Below are positions 33,830 to 43,553 of a DNA stretch of 64,000 nucleotides, piece after piece. Every line of letters begins with the position of its first letter. The first letter of the stretch is position 1. Source of the stretch: Syntrophaceae bacterium UBA6078. GTDB taxonomy: Bacteria > Desulfobacterota > Syntrophia > Syntrophales > UBA2210. The notes under the pieces were generated by a model. The model had not been told where the DNA came from. It searched no databases and worked only from the letters and a program-made list of their open reading frames with translations. The stretch lies in the NCBI GenBank assembly GCA_002428735.1, contig DIXO01000066.1, positions 1 through 64,000 on the forward strand, in the 5' to 3' direction. The position numbers were made by a program, and so were the translations under genes.

Positions 33830-34606
33830 ATGGTTGGTGGAGAAGATAGATTGAAACGGGATGGTGAGACGATCGATGAATTCTTCCAGGGCCGTTTGAA
33901 GATCCTCCAGAAAGAAAGGGGGTATCGCTTCTCCGTGGATGCTCTTCTCCTGGCTGATTTTGCAACGCTTCAACGGGGGGACCGGCTGGTGGATCTGGGG
34001 GCGGGAAGCGGCATCATTTCGTTGATACTGGCGCTCAGGTTCCCGGAAACGAGCATAACAGAGGTAGAGATACAGGAGGATCTGGCCGATATGGCGTCCA
34101 GAAGTGTTGTGTTGAACAACATCAATGATCGGATCAGGGTCTGCGCCGGTGATGTGAAAAAAATCCAGGAACTCTTCAGCGCCCAGTCTTTCGACGCGGC
34201 TGTTTTCAATCCCCCGTATCGGAGAGTCAATTCGGGGAGGATCAATCCGGACAATGAAAAGGCGATCGCGCGGCATGAGATCAAGGGCACACTGGAGGAT
34301 TTTCTCGCCTCCGCCCGGTATCTGCTGAAGGAATCAGGGCGTGTCTATGCGATCTACCCCGCCAAGAGGGTTGTTCAAATTATTTCGCGCATGCGGGGAA
34401 ACGGCATCGAACCAAAACGGCTGCGTGTTGTGCATTCGAACAGTATGTCCGGGGGGGTCTTTATCCTGGTGGAAGGTATCAAGGGGTCGGGGGAGGAGGC
34501 GGAGATTCTGCCGCCGCTCTTTATCTACCGTGACGACGGACGATATTCGGACGAGATGCAGGATATCTTCAACGGATCGTCCCTTAGTCGCTCAGTTTTC
34601 GTTTGA
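33830..34606 (+). CDS. tRNA1(Val) A37 N6-methyltransferase-like (TrmN6 family)
   Basis: 258 aa. SAM-binding motif VDLGAGSGIISLILA (about 54-68), then DAAVFNPPYRR with the NPPY motif of N6-adenine methylases, typical of TrmN6/YfiC. N-terminus DETIDEFFQGRLKILQ fits substrate-recognition helices of the family. 3' end overlaps the convergent dciA gene by 23 bp. Confidence 0.85.
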   Translation: MVGGEDRLKRDGETIDEFFQGRLKILQKERGYRFSVDALLLADFATLQRGDRLVDLGAGSGIISLILALRFPETSITEVEIQEDLADMASRSVVLNNINDRIRVCAGDVKKIQELFSAQSFDAAVFNPPYRRVNSGRINPDNEKAIARHEIKGTLEDFLASARYLLKESGRVYAIYPAKRVVQIISRMRGNGIEPKRLRVVHSNSMSGGVFILVEGIKGSGEEAEILPPLFIYRDDGRYSDEMQDIFNGSSLSRSVFV

Positions 34607-35084
34607 TGATTTCCCGGGTCATGACTTTTTTCAGTATAGCCTTCAGCTCTGTATCCCGTATCTGAGAGAGATTTTCTCTGATGAGTCTTTTGTCCCGCTC
34701 CTTCAGGAGGCGGGGGTTGAAGTCGGAGATATGGTCTTCCCGACGTATGGGTACGGATGGTATGTCTCCTATGGCAAAATGGATATTCTTTATCCCGTCA
34801 TTCCCCCACTCGGTATTTACCTTTTCCAGGATCTCCTGTTTCATGAAGTGGAGCTGCTGCATCCACGCAGGTGTTGACACGTTGACATACAGGATGTTGT
34901 TTTTGAATTTCACAGGAATGGTCTGTGCCGATATCTGAGGCCCCACTGCCCGGCACCAGACATCCGTGATGCGACAGTCAAGGATATCCACTGCCAGCCT
35001 TTTGTCCTTGAGAACCTTCGGCAGAAAATCACCAATTTTCAGGAGATTCTTCTGGCGTTTCGCTGGTCGTCTTCGCTCGTACAT
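34584..35084 (-). CDS. dciA: DciA family protein (DUF721)
   Basis: 166 aa. N-terminal basic region, then the DUF721 core (about 33-110): VLKDKRLAVDILDCRITDVW, VKFKNNILYVNVSTPAWMQQL. Bacterial DciA helps load the replicative helicase. The C-terminal tail (about 118-166) is charged and long. Convergent overlap of 23 bp with the methyltransferase gene. Confidence 0.8.
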   Translation of the reverse strand: MYERRRPAKRQKNLLKIGDFLPKVLKDKRLAVDILDCRITDVWCRAVGPQISAQTIPVKFKNNILYVNVSTPAWMQQLHFMKQEILEKVNTEWGNDGIKNIHFAIGDIPSVPIRREDHISDFNPRLLKERDKRLIRENLSQIRDTELKAILKKVMTREIIKRKLSD

Positions 35085-35165
35085 GCTGTCTTTTTCCCAT
35101 AGTTGCCTCTCTCAGTCAAGAAGGACCATGCCGATCATTGATTCCATCATTTCTGTGTGTTATGA

Positions 35166-35549
<384 letters not shown>

Positions 35550-35581
35550 AGGCTCGCGGCGACTGTCGGGCAGGAAGGTGG

Positions 35582-36913
35582 ATGGAAGAGATGAAAGACC
35601 CCCGTTCGGATATCAGGGCAATCTTCGATGCCGGGTTGAAAGCGGCTGATCCCGGGGAGGCGATTCGGCGCGCCGTAAAGCTCGCGGGAGAGCGGCTGGA
35701 GGTTGATGGGCGGACGTACGAACTGGGCGACTTTGACCGCATCCTGGTGGTCGGAGCAGGTAAGGCTGCCGCGAGCATGGCCGCCGCCCTTGAAGGGTTG
35801 CTGGGTAGACGTATCACGAAAGGAGCCATAACCACGAAGTACGGGTACGGGACGCCTCTGAAGGCTATCTCCGTGACGGAGGCGGGGCACCCCATCCCGG
35901 ACGAAGCAGGCGTCATCGGCTCCCGACGCATCCTTGATCTCCTTGATGGGGCCGGCGAACGTGACCTCGTTCTATGTGTCATATCGGGCGGGGGATCGGC
36001 GCTCCTTCCTTTGCCGGGTGATGGCATTTCTCTTACGGATAAGCAAAAAACTACCCAGGCTCTCCTGGACTGCGGGGCCGATATCCATCAGATCAACACC
36101 ATTCGAAAGCATATTTCGGGGATCAAAGGAGGAAGGCTGGCGGAAGCCGCCTTTCCGGCGACCCTCGTGACCCTAGTTCTTTCGGACGTAGTCGGCGACG
36201 ACCTCGACGTGATCGCCTCCGGTCCGACCGTTCCCGACCGGAGCACCTTCGCCGACGGTATGAAGATCGTGAAACAATATGATTTGTCTGAAATATTTCC
36301 CTTGCCGGTAATGACGCATCTCAGAGAGGGTGCCGCGGGAAGGCGTCCTGAAACACCCAAGCCTTCCGAGCCGCTCTTTGAAAAGACATATGTCCGCATT
36401 ATCGGCAGCGCCGCTCTGTCTCTCTTCGCCGCCCAGGAAAAGGCCAAGAATCTGGGATATAACGCGATTATCCTCTCTTCATTCATAGAGGGTGAGACCC
36501 GGGATGTGGCGAAAGTCCACGCCGCCATTGCCAAGGAGATATGCGCATCAGGCAATCCCGCCGCCGTTCCGGCATGCGTCATCTCCGGGGGGGAGACGAC
36601 GGTCACCATCCGCGGCGACGGTCTCGGGGGTCGGAATACGGAATTCGTCCTTGCCGCCGCAGTCGAGATAGAGGGAATGGACGGAATAATCTTTCTGAGC
36701 GGGGGAACCGACGGGACGGATGGCCCCACCGACGCGGCGGGAGCCGTCGCTGACGGATCAACGGTTGAACGTGCCCGCGAGAAAGGATTCGACGCCGCAC
36801 GCTCCCTCGACAATAACGACTCCTACCACTTCTTCGAGGCCACCGGGGAACTCCTCATGACGGGACCGACCATGACGAATGTTATGGACCTGAGGATATT
36901 TCTGGTAACGTAG
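35582..36913 (+). CDS. Glycerate 2-kinase (MOFRL family)
   Basis: 443 aa. N-terminal DUF4147/glycerate kinase domain (about 1-240) with VVGAGKAAASMAAALEG and ISGGGSALLPLPGDGIS, then MOFRL domain (about 300-425) with CVISGGETTVTIRGDGLGGRN. Phosphorylates D-glycerate at position 2, linking hydroxypyruvate/serine metabolism to glycolysis. Preceded by GGAAGGTGG. Ends the + strand run before a 367-bp gap. Confidence 0.9.
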   Translation: MEEMKDPRSDIRAIFDAGLKAADPGEAIRRAVKLAGERLEVDGRTYELGDFDRILVVGAGKAAASMAAALEGLLGRRITKGAITTKYGYGTPLKAISVTEAGHPIPDEAGVIGSRRILDLLDGAGERDLVLCVISGGGSALLPLPGDGISLTDKQKTTQALLDCGADIHQINTIRKHISGIKGGRLAEAAFPATLVTLVLSDVVGDDLDVIASGPTVPDRSTFADGMKIVKQYDLSEIFPLPVMTHLREGAAGRRPETPKPSEPLFEKTYVRIIGSAALSLFAAQEKAKNLGYNAIILSSFIEGETRDVAKVHAAIAKEICASGNPAAVPACVISGGETTVTIRGDGLGGRNTEFVLAAAVEIEGMDGIIFLSGGTDGTDGPTDAAGAVADGSTVERAREKGFDAARSLDNNDSYHFFEATGELLMTGPTMTNVMDLRIFLVT

Positions 36914-37280
36914 CAGGGCGGGATTCTTATTTAGTCCACCTACCCAACAAATGATTTTGAAAATTGGGGCTGTTGATGATTAAGGAAAGTATGGGTGAAT
37001 TTGGATATTGATTAATTCACCCAGTTTTTCTACAGTGGCGTGGCTTTGGCAGGGCACCTTTTGATGAAACTGCAGTGATTGTATTGCGAATGACCATAGA
37101 CAATTAAGGTAAAAAAATCAACCAATACTGCTTCATAAATACGATCTAATCATGTAACATTCCAAGTTTGTTCACAAAAGGCATTGGCCATAATCGGACA
37201 GGAATCATGAAAAATAAGATGAACGCCTTCCGTCGGAAGTCAATAAACACCGGAGTTGCATCACGCATACATAAAACAAC
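36914..37280. other. Gap with repeat copy, terminator and short frame
   Basis: It contains AACAAATGATTTTGA (36946-36960), also found at 6980-6994 with flanking similarity over about 48 bp, and the terminator at 36993-37022. A 30-codon frame (37207-37299, after ACAGGAATC) overlaps the start of the next gene; it is weak and not called. Confidence 0.5.
36993..37022 (+). terminator. Terminator after the glycerate kinase gene
   Basis: GGGTGAATT (36993-37001) and AATTCACCC (37014-37022), 12-nt loop, followed by AGTTTTTC. Confidence 0.65.
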
Positions 37281-38528
37281 ATGTGGAATGACACAGTAAA
37301 CCTCTTCTATTACGTTTTGCTTTTTGCAATCTATTGCTTTCTAGGATGGCTGCTGGAGGTGATTTACCGCTCCATCACCCAGCGGACGTTTGTCAACCCA
37401 GGATTTCTGTTTGGTCCCTTCATTCCTATTTACGGTCTGGGCGCTTTTATGGTGATTGTTCTGCAGCATATTTTTCAAGGCTGGCATTTTGTGCCCCGAT
37501 TTTTTGTGTTTGGTTTGGCCGTCATCATTATGGAATACATGGCCGGGTTTTTATCCGAAAAGATATTTAAACTGAAGCTTTGGGATTACTCGGAAAGCAG
37601 ATTCAATCTTCAAGGCCATGTCTGCCTTCATTTTTCCATGATTTGGACCCTGCTAGCATTGATCTTTGTCACATTTATTCATCCGGAAGTATTACGGCAG
37701 GTGGCACTGCTGAACGATGTATTCACCAAAACGGCGGCCATCGTTTTTATGGTCTATTTCTGGATCGACTACACTTTTTCCGTCATGTCTCTGACGGCCT
37801 TCCGCAAAGCGGTTGCCTATATCTACGAGGAATACTTCAATTTAAGCAGTGTCGAAATCGAGGATATTTTAAAAACTTTTCAGCGTTTGCGGGAAGCGTT
37901 CCCTGACTTGAACAAATACGTCAACCAAAATATCAACCGGAGAATCAAGTCCCGTCTGGATTCTTTTTTGAGACCGATCTATGAAAAAATAGTTCTAGAA
38001 ATGGAAGGCCGCAGACCGTTTGAAGAAGAATATTATGAAACCATCGCGGACATCCTGCAACATGAGGAGTTTTTAAAACTCAAGGATTATTTCCATCATA
38101 ATTCTTCCATATATCATCACGTGCATGATGTGGCCTATTTGTCCTATCGAATCAGCAAGTATTTGAAGCTGGATTATCGCTCAACGGCGCGCGGAGCGCT
38201 GCTGCATGATTTCTTTCTGTATGACTGGCGCAACCATGATGTCCCTGACCTGCCCCGGAGAAAATTTCATGGGCTTGAGCATCCGGCCATAGCCGCGGCC
38301 AACGCCAAAAAACATTTTTCAATCAATGATATGGAAGAGGACATTATTAAAAAGCACATGTGGCCTCTGACGTTCATACCGCCTAAGTATAAGGAATCCT
38401 ATATCGTTTCATTTGCCGATAAGTATTTATCGTCCAAAGAGTTCATCAATGAGTATAAGAAAAGGATCAACCGATATCGCGAGAAAAAAGCGCACAAGCG
38501 CAAAAAGACCAATCTTAGAGGAGATTGA
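37281..38528 (+). CDS. CmpB-like membrane domain fused to HD hydrolase domain
   Basis: 415 aa. N-terminal half (about 1-180) has five to six membrane helices with FLGWLLEVIYRS and PIYGLGAFMVI, matching the putative ABC-transporter type IV (CmpB) family. A linker helix follows. The C-terminal part (about 275-400) has an HD-type phosphohydrolase: H in YHHVHDVAYLSYRI, then ALLHDFFLYDW and a further His/Asp set. Such fusions are known mainly in Firmicutes. AT-richer than neighbours, with no SD before the ATG, so transfer is possible. Function is unknown; a nucleotide-signal hydrolase at the membrane is plausible. Confidence 0.75.
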   Translation: MWNDTVNLFYYVLLFAIYCFLGWLLEVIYRSITQRTFVNPGFLFGPFIPIYGLGAFMVIVLQHIFQGWHFVPRFFVFGLAVIIMEYMAGFLSEKIFKLKLWDYSESRFNLQGHVCLHFSMIWTLLALIFVTFIHPEVLRQVALLNDVFTKTAAIVFMVYFWIDYTFSVMSLTAFRKAVAYIYEEYFNLSSVEIEDILKTFQRLREAFPDLNKYVNQNINRRIKSRLDSFLRPIYEKIVLEMEGRRPFEEEYYETIADILQHEEFLKLKDYFHHNSSIYHHVHDVAYLSYRISKYLKLDYRSTARGALLHDFFLYDWRNHDVPDLPRRKFHGLEHPAIAAANAKKHFSINDMEEDIIKKHMWPLTFIPPKYKESYIVSFADKYLSSKEFINEYKKRINRYREKKAHKRKKTNLRGD

Positions 38529-38684
38529 TTCAACGAATTATTTTGTGTAGCTATTTAACATTTGACGTGAATAGCGATTATTACCGATTGAAGTCTTGCA
38601 TCTTTGTACCTGTTGACGTTTTATTGACTACAGGAAGAAAACTTCAGCGTTAAACCAGCAAGCCGTTAACCGAAAACCTTGCCC

Positions 38685-40031
38685 CTACCCCGTGATCTCC
38701 TTCAGGACGCCCTCCACCTGCGACCGTATGGCTGTAAGTCCTTCTTCGGTTTTCGATTCGAAGCGCAGGACCAGGACGGGCTGTGTGTTTGAGGCCCGGA
38801 CGAGTCCCCACCCGTCGTCAAACTGCACGCGAACGCCGTCGATATCGATCACATCGTAGTCTTGAGCGAACCGGTCTCTGACCTTTTCCACTACCTGAAA
38901 CTTGATGTCGTCGGAGCAATCCACCCGTATCTCAGGGGTGCTGAAGGTACGAGGCACATCCGAGAGCAGTTTGCTGAGCTTCTGTCCAGTCTGGGAGAGG
39001 ATTTCGAGGAGGCGCGCCGATGCGTAAATGGCATCGTCGTAGCCGAAATAGCGGTCCGCGAAAAAGATATGGCCGCTCATTTCTCCCGCCAGAAGAGCGT
39101 GTTCTTCTTTCATCTTCTCCTTGATGAGGGAATGCCCCGCCTTCCACATGATACCCCGGCCCCCGTTGTGGGCGATATCGTCGTAGAGGGTCTGGGAACA
39201 TTTGACTTCTCCGATGATTGTCGCGTCGGGGTTTTCTTTCAGGATGGCGCGTGAAAAGAGGAGAAGAAGTATATCGCCGCGGACGATCTCTCCCGTGTCG
39301 GTGATGACGCCGATCCGGTCCGCGTCGCCGTCGTAGGCGATACCAATGTCCGCTTTGTTCTCCTTGACCAGTCTGATGAGCTCCGTGAGGTTTTCCTCGA
39401 CGGTCGGATCGGGGAAGTGGTTGGGGAAGCGGCCGTCCATGTCGCAGTAGAGAGGAGTAACGGCGCAGCCGAAACGCTCCAGGAGAGGGATGGCGAAGAA
39501 TCCCCCCACACCGTTTCCTCCGTCCACAACCACGTTCAGGCCTCTTTGTATGGTTACATGATTGTAGAGGTATTCCCGGTATTCCTCCACGATGTCCCTG
39601 CGTTCCAGTGTCCCTGCTCCCGACGCGTAGCGGCCAGCCTCCATGATGATCCGCAGTTTCTGTATGTCCCCCCCATGGATGGTGTCGGGACCCACACATA
39701 TCTTGAAGCCGTTGAATTCGGGAGGATTATGGCTCCCCGTCACCATGACGCCGCCATCGGTTTTCAGGTGTCTGATGGAATAGTAGAGCATGGGGGTGGC
39801 GCAGAGGCCAATATCGATCACGTCGGTCCCCGCGGCGCGAAGCCCTTCGATGATCGCTTTTTGGTATTCCTCCGAACTCAGCCGGCAGTCCCGCCCCACG
39901 GTCATAACCTTCACGTCCTGTTCTTTTCCGTAGGTGCCGATGGCCCGGCCCAGGTCACGGACAAAGTCGTGGTTCAGGTCTTCGCCGACGAGCCCCCTCA
40001 CATCATATTCCCTGAATACCTGTGGATTCAT
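38685..40031 (-). CDS. Phosphomannomutase/phosphoglucomutase
   Basis: 448 aa from ATG 40031, with CAGGAGAAGACGT upstream. Four-domain alpha-D-phosphohexomutase: FREYDVRGLVGEDL at the start, active-site serine in VMVTGSHNPPEFNGFK, Mg loop IAYDGDADRIGV and C-terminal RASNTQPVLVLRFE. Interconverts hexose 1- and 6-phosphates for sugar nucleotide or LPS synthesis. Divergent from hflK. Confidence 0.93.
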   Translation of the reverse strand: MNPQVFREYDVRGLVGEDLNHDFVRDLGRAIGTYGKEQDVKVMTVGRDCRLSSEEYQKAIIEGLRAAGTDVIDIGLCATPMLYYSIRHLKTDGGVMVTGSHNPPEFNGFKICVGPDTIHGGDIQKLRIIMEAGRYASGAGTLERRDIVEEYREYLYNHVTIQRGLNVVVDGGNGVGGFFAIPLLERFGCAVTPLYCDMDGRFPNHFPDPTVEENLTELIRLVKENKADIGIAYDGDADRIGVITDTGEIVRGDILLLLFSRAILKENPDATIIGEVKCSQTLYDDIAHNGGRGIMWKAGHSLIKEKMKEEHALLAGEMSGHIFFADRYFGYDDAIYASARLLEILSQTGQKLSKLLSDVPRTFSTPEIRVDCSDDIKFQVVEKVRDRFAQDYDVIDIDGVRVQFDDGWGLVRASNTQPVLVLRFESKTEEGLTAIRSQVEGVLKEITG

Positions 40032-40177
40032 ACGTCTTCTCCTGAAAATCTGATATGTCAATCACTACCACATGTTCCATGGTTAGACAATACTCCTTTT
40101 CCGATATGTATTGACACCCGTTTGATGCCATGTTAGGGTTGCGCCAATTCGCGAAAGAATTACCGGGAGGTAGCATT

Positions 40178-41218
40178 ATGGCGTGGCAGGACAATGACGG
40201 AAATCCCTGGGGGAACAAACAGCCGCCCGATCTCAAGGATGCGATCGAAAAGATAAAAAGGGCTATACCTTTCAAGATTCCCTTCGGCGGGAAATATGGA
40301 CTCATTCCCATCATTGTGGTGGTTTTGTTGATAGTATGGCTCGGCTCCGGCATCTATTTCGTCGCTCCTGACGAGGTTGGCGTGGTCAAGAGATTCGGCA
40401 AGGCTGTGCGCAGCACGACCCCCGGCCCTCACTATCGTATCCCCGCGCCGATAGAGACGGTTCTGAGGCCGAAGGTGACGCAGGTGCGGAGAATAGAAAT
40501 CGGTTTCAGGACGATAGGAGACCGGCAACTTGGCAAGGTCAGAGCGGTCACGGATGAGAGCTTGATGCTGACCAAGGCCGAAAACATCGTGAACCTGTCA
40601 TTTATCGTTCAGTACCGGATAAATGACGCCGAAGAGTACCTTTTCAATGTGAGGGACCAGGACAAGACGGTGAAGGATGCCGCGGAGGCCGCCATGCGTG
40701 AAACGGCAGGCGAAAACGAGCTTGATAACATCCTGACTGAAGGGAAATTCAAGGTCCAGCAGGACACAAAAACAACTCTCCAGCGGATACTGGATGATTA
40801 TAAAGCGGGGATCCACATCGTGGCCGTTCAGCTTCAGGATGTGTATCCTCCGGATGAGGTGATGGCCGCCTTCAAGGATGTTGCCAGCGCGAAGGAAGAC
40901 AAGGCCAAGATGGTAAACGACGCGCACGGGTACAGTAATGATATTCTTCCGAAGGCGAAGGGAAAGGCTTCCCAGATCGTCAATGATGCCATCGCGTATA
41001 AGGAAGCAAAGATTATCTCCGCTGAAGGGGACGCGAGCCGATTTCTCCAGATTCTTGAGCAGTACAGAACCGCCAAGGAGGTCACAAAGGAGAGATTGTA
41101 CATCGAAATGATGGAGGAAATACTCCCCGGAATGGATAAGATTATCGTGTCGGAAAAGATCGGAAAGAATATGCTCCCCCATCTGTCGCTGGGAGAGAAC
41201 AAGATAACCACGAAATAG
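40178..41218 (+). CDS. hflK: Modulator of FtsH protease, HflK
   Basis: 346 aa from ATG 40178 (GGGAGGTAGC upstream). One N-terminal membrane helix (about 40-62, KYGLIPIIVVVLLIVWLGSG), then an SPFH/band-7 domain (about 65-260) with FVAPDEVGVVKRFGKAV, and a C-terminal coiled coil. Forms a large membrane ring with HflC that restrains the FtsH protease. 24 bp before hflC. Confidence 0.9.
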   Translation: MAWQDNDGNPWGNKQPPDLKDAIEKIKRAIPFKIPFGGKYGLIPIIVVVLLIVWLGSGIYFVAPDEVGVVKRFGKAVRSTTPGPHYRIPAPIETVLRPKVTQVRRIEIGFRTIGDRQLGKVRAVTDESLMLTKAENIVNLSFIVQYRINDAEEYLFNVRDQDKTVKDAAEAAMRETAGENELDNILTEGKFKVQQDTKTTLQRILDDYKAGIHIVAVQLQDVYPPDEVMAAFKDVASAKEDKAKMVNDAHGYSNDILPKAKGKASQIVNDAIAYKEAKIISAEGDASRFLQILEQYRTAKEVTKERLYIEMMEEILPGMDKIIVSEKIGKNMLPHLSLGENKITTK

Positions 41219-41242
41219 CAGGGCAGGGTTGGGAGACTGATA

Positions 41243-42091
41243 ATGAAGATAAAAGGGAAAATCGGGATAATAGTTGGTCTGATCATTATTTTTGTCGCGT
41301 CTCTCTCGGTCTTTACCGTGGATCAGACGCAGCAGGCGATCGTCATACAGCTGGGGAAACCGTTGAAAGGGATATACGGCCCGGGGCTCCACTTCAAGGT
41401 GCCCTTTATCCAGCAGGTGATCCAGTTTGAGGGAAGGATACTGGTGTACGACGCGACGCCGACCGAGATACTGACAAAGGACAAGAAGAATCTCGTCGTG
41501 GACAACTATACGAAATGGTCCATTGCCGACCCGCTGAAATTCTATACCACGGTGAGGAATGAAAATGGCGCCCAGTCGCGGCTGGACGATATTGTTTACG
41601 CGCAGCTTCGAGTGGAGCTGGGACAGCACGACCTCTCGGATATCGTATCGACGACCCGCGGTGATATCATGACGAAGGTTTCGAAAGAAGCCGCCGTGCG
41701 GGCCAAAGAGTACGGCATAGATGTGGTGGACGTGAGAATAAAGCGGGCGGATCTGCCGGAGCAGAACGAGAAACATGTCTTCGGGCGGATGAAGGCGGAG
41801 AGGGAACGGCAGGCGAAACAGTATCGCTCTGAGGGAGAAGAGGAGTCCAAGAAGATTACGGCGAAGGCCGACATGGAACGAACGATTATCCTGGCGGAGG
41901 CCTATAAGCAATCCGAGCAGATGAAAGGTGAGGGCGATGCCAAGGCGGTGAAGATATATGCCGACGCGTATCAGAAAGACGTTGAGTTCTATGAGTTTAA
42001 CAGGAGTCTTGAGGCCTACAAAAAGGCGCTCAAAGAGGGGACGAAGCTCATCATCAATGCCGACTCCGAGTTTTTCAAGTTCATCAATTGA
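41243..42091 (+). CDS. hflC: Modulator of FtsH protease, HflC
   Basis: 282 aa. N-terminal membrane helix (7-26), SPFH domain with FTVDQTQQAIVIQLGKPLKG, and a long coiled coil with ERQAKQYRSEGEEESKKI. Partner of HflK in the FtsH-regulating ring. No good terminator directly after it; the strong hairpins are at 42258 and 42302. Confidence 0.92.
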   Translation: MKIKGKIGIIVGLIIIFVASLSVFTVDQTQQAIVIQLGKPLKGIYGPGLHFKVPFIQQVIQFEGRILVYDATPTEILTKDKKNLVVDNYTKWSIADPLKFYTTVRNENGAQSRLDDIVYAQLRVELGQHDLSDIVSTTRGDIMTKVSKEAAVRAKEYGIDVVDVRIKRADLPEQNEKHVFGRMKAERERQAKQYRSEGEEESKKITAKADMERTIILAEAYKQSEQMKGEGDAKAVKIYADAYQKDVEFYEFNRSLEAYKKALKEGTKLIINADSEFFKFIN

Positions 42092-42257
42092 GTTTTTTCT
42101 TGACTTTCAGAATTTTTAAGGGTAGTAAAACCCAAAAGTTGAGGGATTTATTCAGAAAAGGAATATGGTAATGATTGAACAGAGGGTTGGATTTTTTAGC
42201 TTTTTTGGTTTTTTTGCCGGGGTCTGCCCTCCGCGCTCGTGATAAATTGCTGTATGA

Positions 42258-42294
42258 GCCGTGGGCGGACCGAATAACCGCCCACGGCTTTTTT
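42258..42294 (+). terminator. Strong intrinsic terminator
   Basis: GCCGTGGGCGG (42258-42268) and CCGCCCACGGC (42278-42288), perfect 11-bp stem, 9-nt loop, six T after it. Ends the hflKC transcript. Confidence 0.88.
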
Positions 42295-42301
42295 ATTCTG
42301 T

Positions 42302-42338
42302 AAGGCCGTGGATGTAATCTGCGGCCTTTTTATTTTAA
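42302..42338 (+). terminator. Second terminator-like hairpin, 15 bp before the importer gene
   Basis: AAGGCCG (42302-42308) and CGGCCTT (42322-42328) with a 13-nt loop, then TTTTATTTT. It ends just before the SD GAGGAGGGA of the ABC substrate-binding gene, so the operon's own promoter cannot lie downstream of it. It may act as an attenuator. Confidence 0.6.
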
Positions 42339-42353
42339 GAGGAGGGACTGAGG

Positions 42354-43553
42354 ATGAGGAAAATATGGTGTGTTATCATAGGGACGCTTGTGATGCTGGG
42401 GATTGCTCCCGGCCTGCACGCGAAGGCGATCAAGGTAGGGGCGGCGATCAACCTGACAGGACCGGCATCTACCTGGGGACAGTTTCACGCGAAGGGACAG
42501 CGAGACTACTTTCAGTATGTGAACGAAGTCAAGGGGGGTGTCAATGGGAACAAGATAGAGATGATACTTGTTGATACCATGTACAAAACCCCCGAGGCCG
42601 TCGCGGCGGTCAGGAAGTTTGCCGTGAGTGACAAGGTGGACATGATTGCTACCTGGGGAGCGGGCGAAGGACTTGCGGCAAAGCCCATTGTGCAGAGATA
42701 CAAGATTCCCACGATCAATTATTCGACCAGTTGGGAAATCCTTGAAGATCCGATCGATTACATGTATCTTCCTTTCGGAAGTTACCGGCTGGATTGTTAC
42801 GCTGTCCTGGAATATATCAAGGCGACTCACACGGGGGATAAGCCGCCTAAAGTTGGACTTCTCACGTACAACAATGCCTACGGTCTCTCCATACACAAGC
42901 CAAGCAAGGAATACGCGGAGAAGCATGGAATTGAAATTGTGGCTATTGAAGAATTTCCCCCGAAGACGCTCGACCTGACGACGGAGCTTTTGCGCCTCCA
43001 GAAGAGCGGCGCTGAGTATATCTTCATGCAGATGCTCCCCGCGGCTATCATAACTACCTTCAAGTGCGCCGATCGGATCCAGTATGCTCCCCGGTTCTTC
43101 GGGACATGGACATCGACCGATCCCGACTTTTTTGCCATGGGGAAGGGATTGATCCGGGATCGTTTGATGATGCAATTCCCCGGAGGCCTCCCGGTTGATA
43201 AAGGTGAGGGGATTGCGGTGATGGAGGATATGTGGAAACGGTACGGCACCGTCGATTCATTTGATGCCTCGTACTGGGAAGGGGTGGTTATGGGGATGAT
43301 CATGGAACGCGCCTTCGTACGAGCCCATGAGAAGTATGGAAAGATCACACGGGAAAATATAAACAAGGCGATGGAATCCTTTTCAAATGAGAAGTTCGGA
43401 GGGTTGGTTCCTGACGTCTCCTATTCGAAGACGAATCACGAGGGTTCTTTCACCGGGAGGATCGTCAGGGTTTCCGAGGATGGAACGTATCTGCCTGTTA
43501 CGAATTTCTTTGTTCCGGGAAAGGGTGAAATAAAGATTCTGGGTGCAAAATGA
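42354..43553 (+). CDS. Branched-chain-type ABC transporter substrate-binding protein
   Basis: 399 aa. Signal peptide (about 1-23, ending LHAKA) and a periplasmic-binding type I fold: KVGAAINLTGPASTWGQFH at the N-terminus. SD GAGGAGGGACTGAGG. Delivers its ligand to the LivHM/GF complex encoded downstream. Acyl-CoA ligases in the same operon point to a carboxylic acid ligand (fatty, aromatic or branched), not an amino acid, as suggested for similar operons in anaerobic Desulfobacterota. Ends 4 bp into the next gene. Confidence 0.88.
   Translation: MRKIWCVIIGTLVMLGIAPGLHAKAIKVGAAINLTGPASTWGQFHAKGQRDYFQYVNEVKGGVNGNKIEMILVDTMYKTPEAVAAVRKFAVSDKVDMIATWGAGEGLAAKPIVQRYKIPTINYSTSWEILEDPIDYMYLPFGSYRLDCYAVLEYIKATHTGDKPPKVGLLTYNNAYGLSIHKPSKEYAEKHGIEIVAIEEFPPKTLDLTTELLRLQKSGAEYIFMQMLPAAIITTFKCADRIQYAPRFFGTWTSTDPDFFAMGKGLIRDRLMMQFPGGLPVDKGEGIAVMEDMWKRYGTVDSFDASYWEGVVMGMIMERAFVRAHEKYGKITRENINKAMESFSNEKFGGLVPDVSYSKTNHEGSFTGRIVRVSEDGTYLPVTNFFVPGKGEIKILGAK

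Noticed and set aside
37207..37299. 30-codon leader ORF before the CmpB-HD gene
   Set aside because: SD-like word is too close and composition is not distinctive; kept as a remark only.
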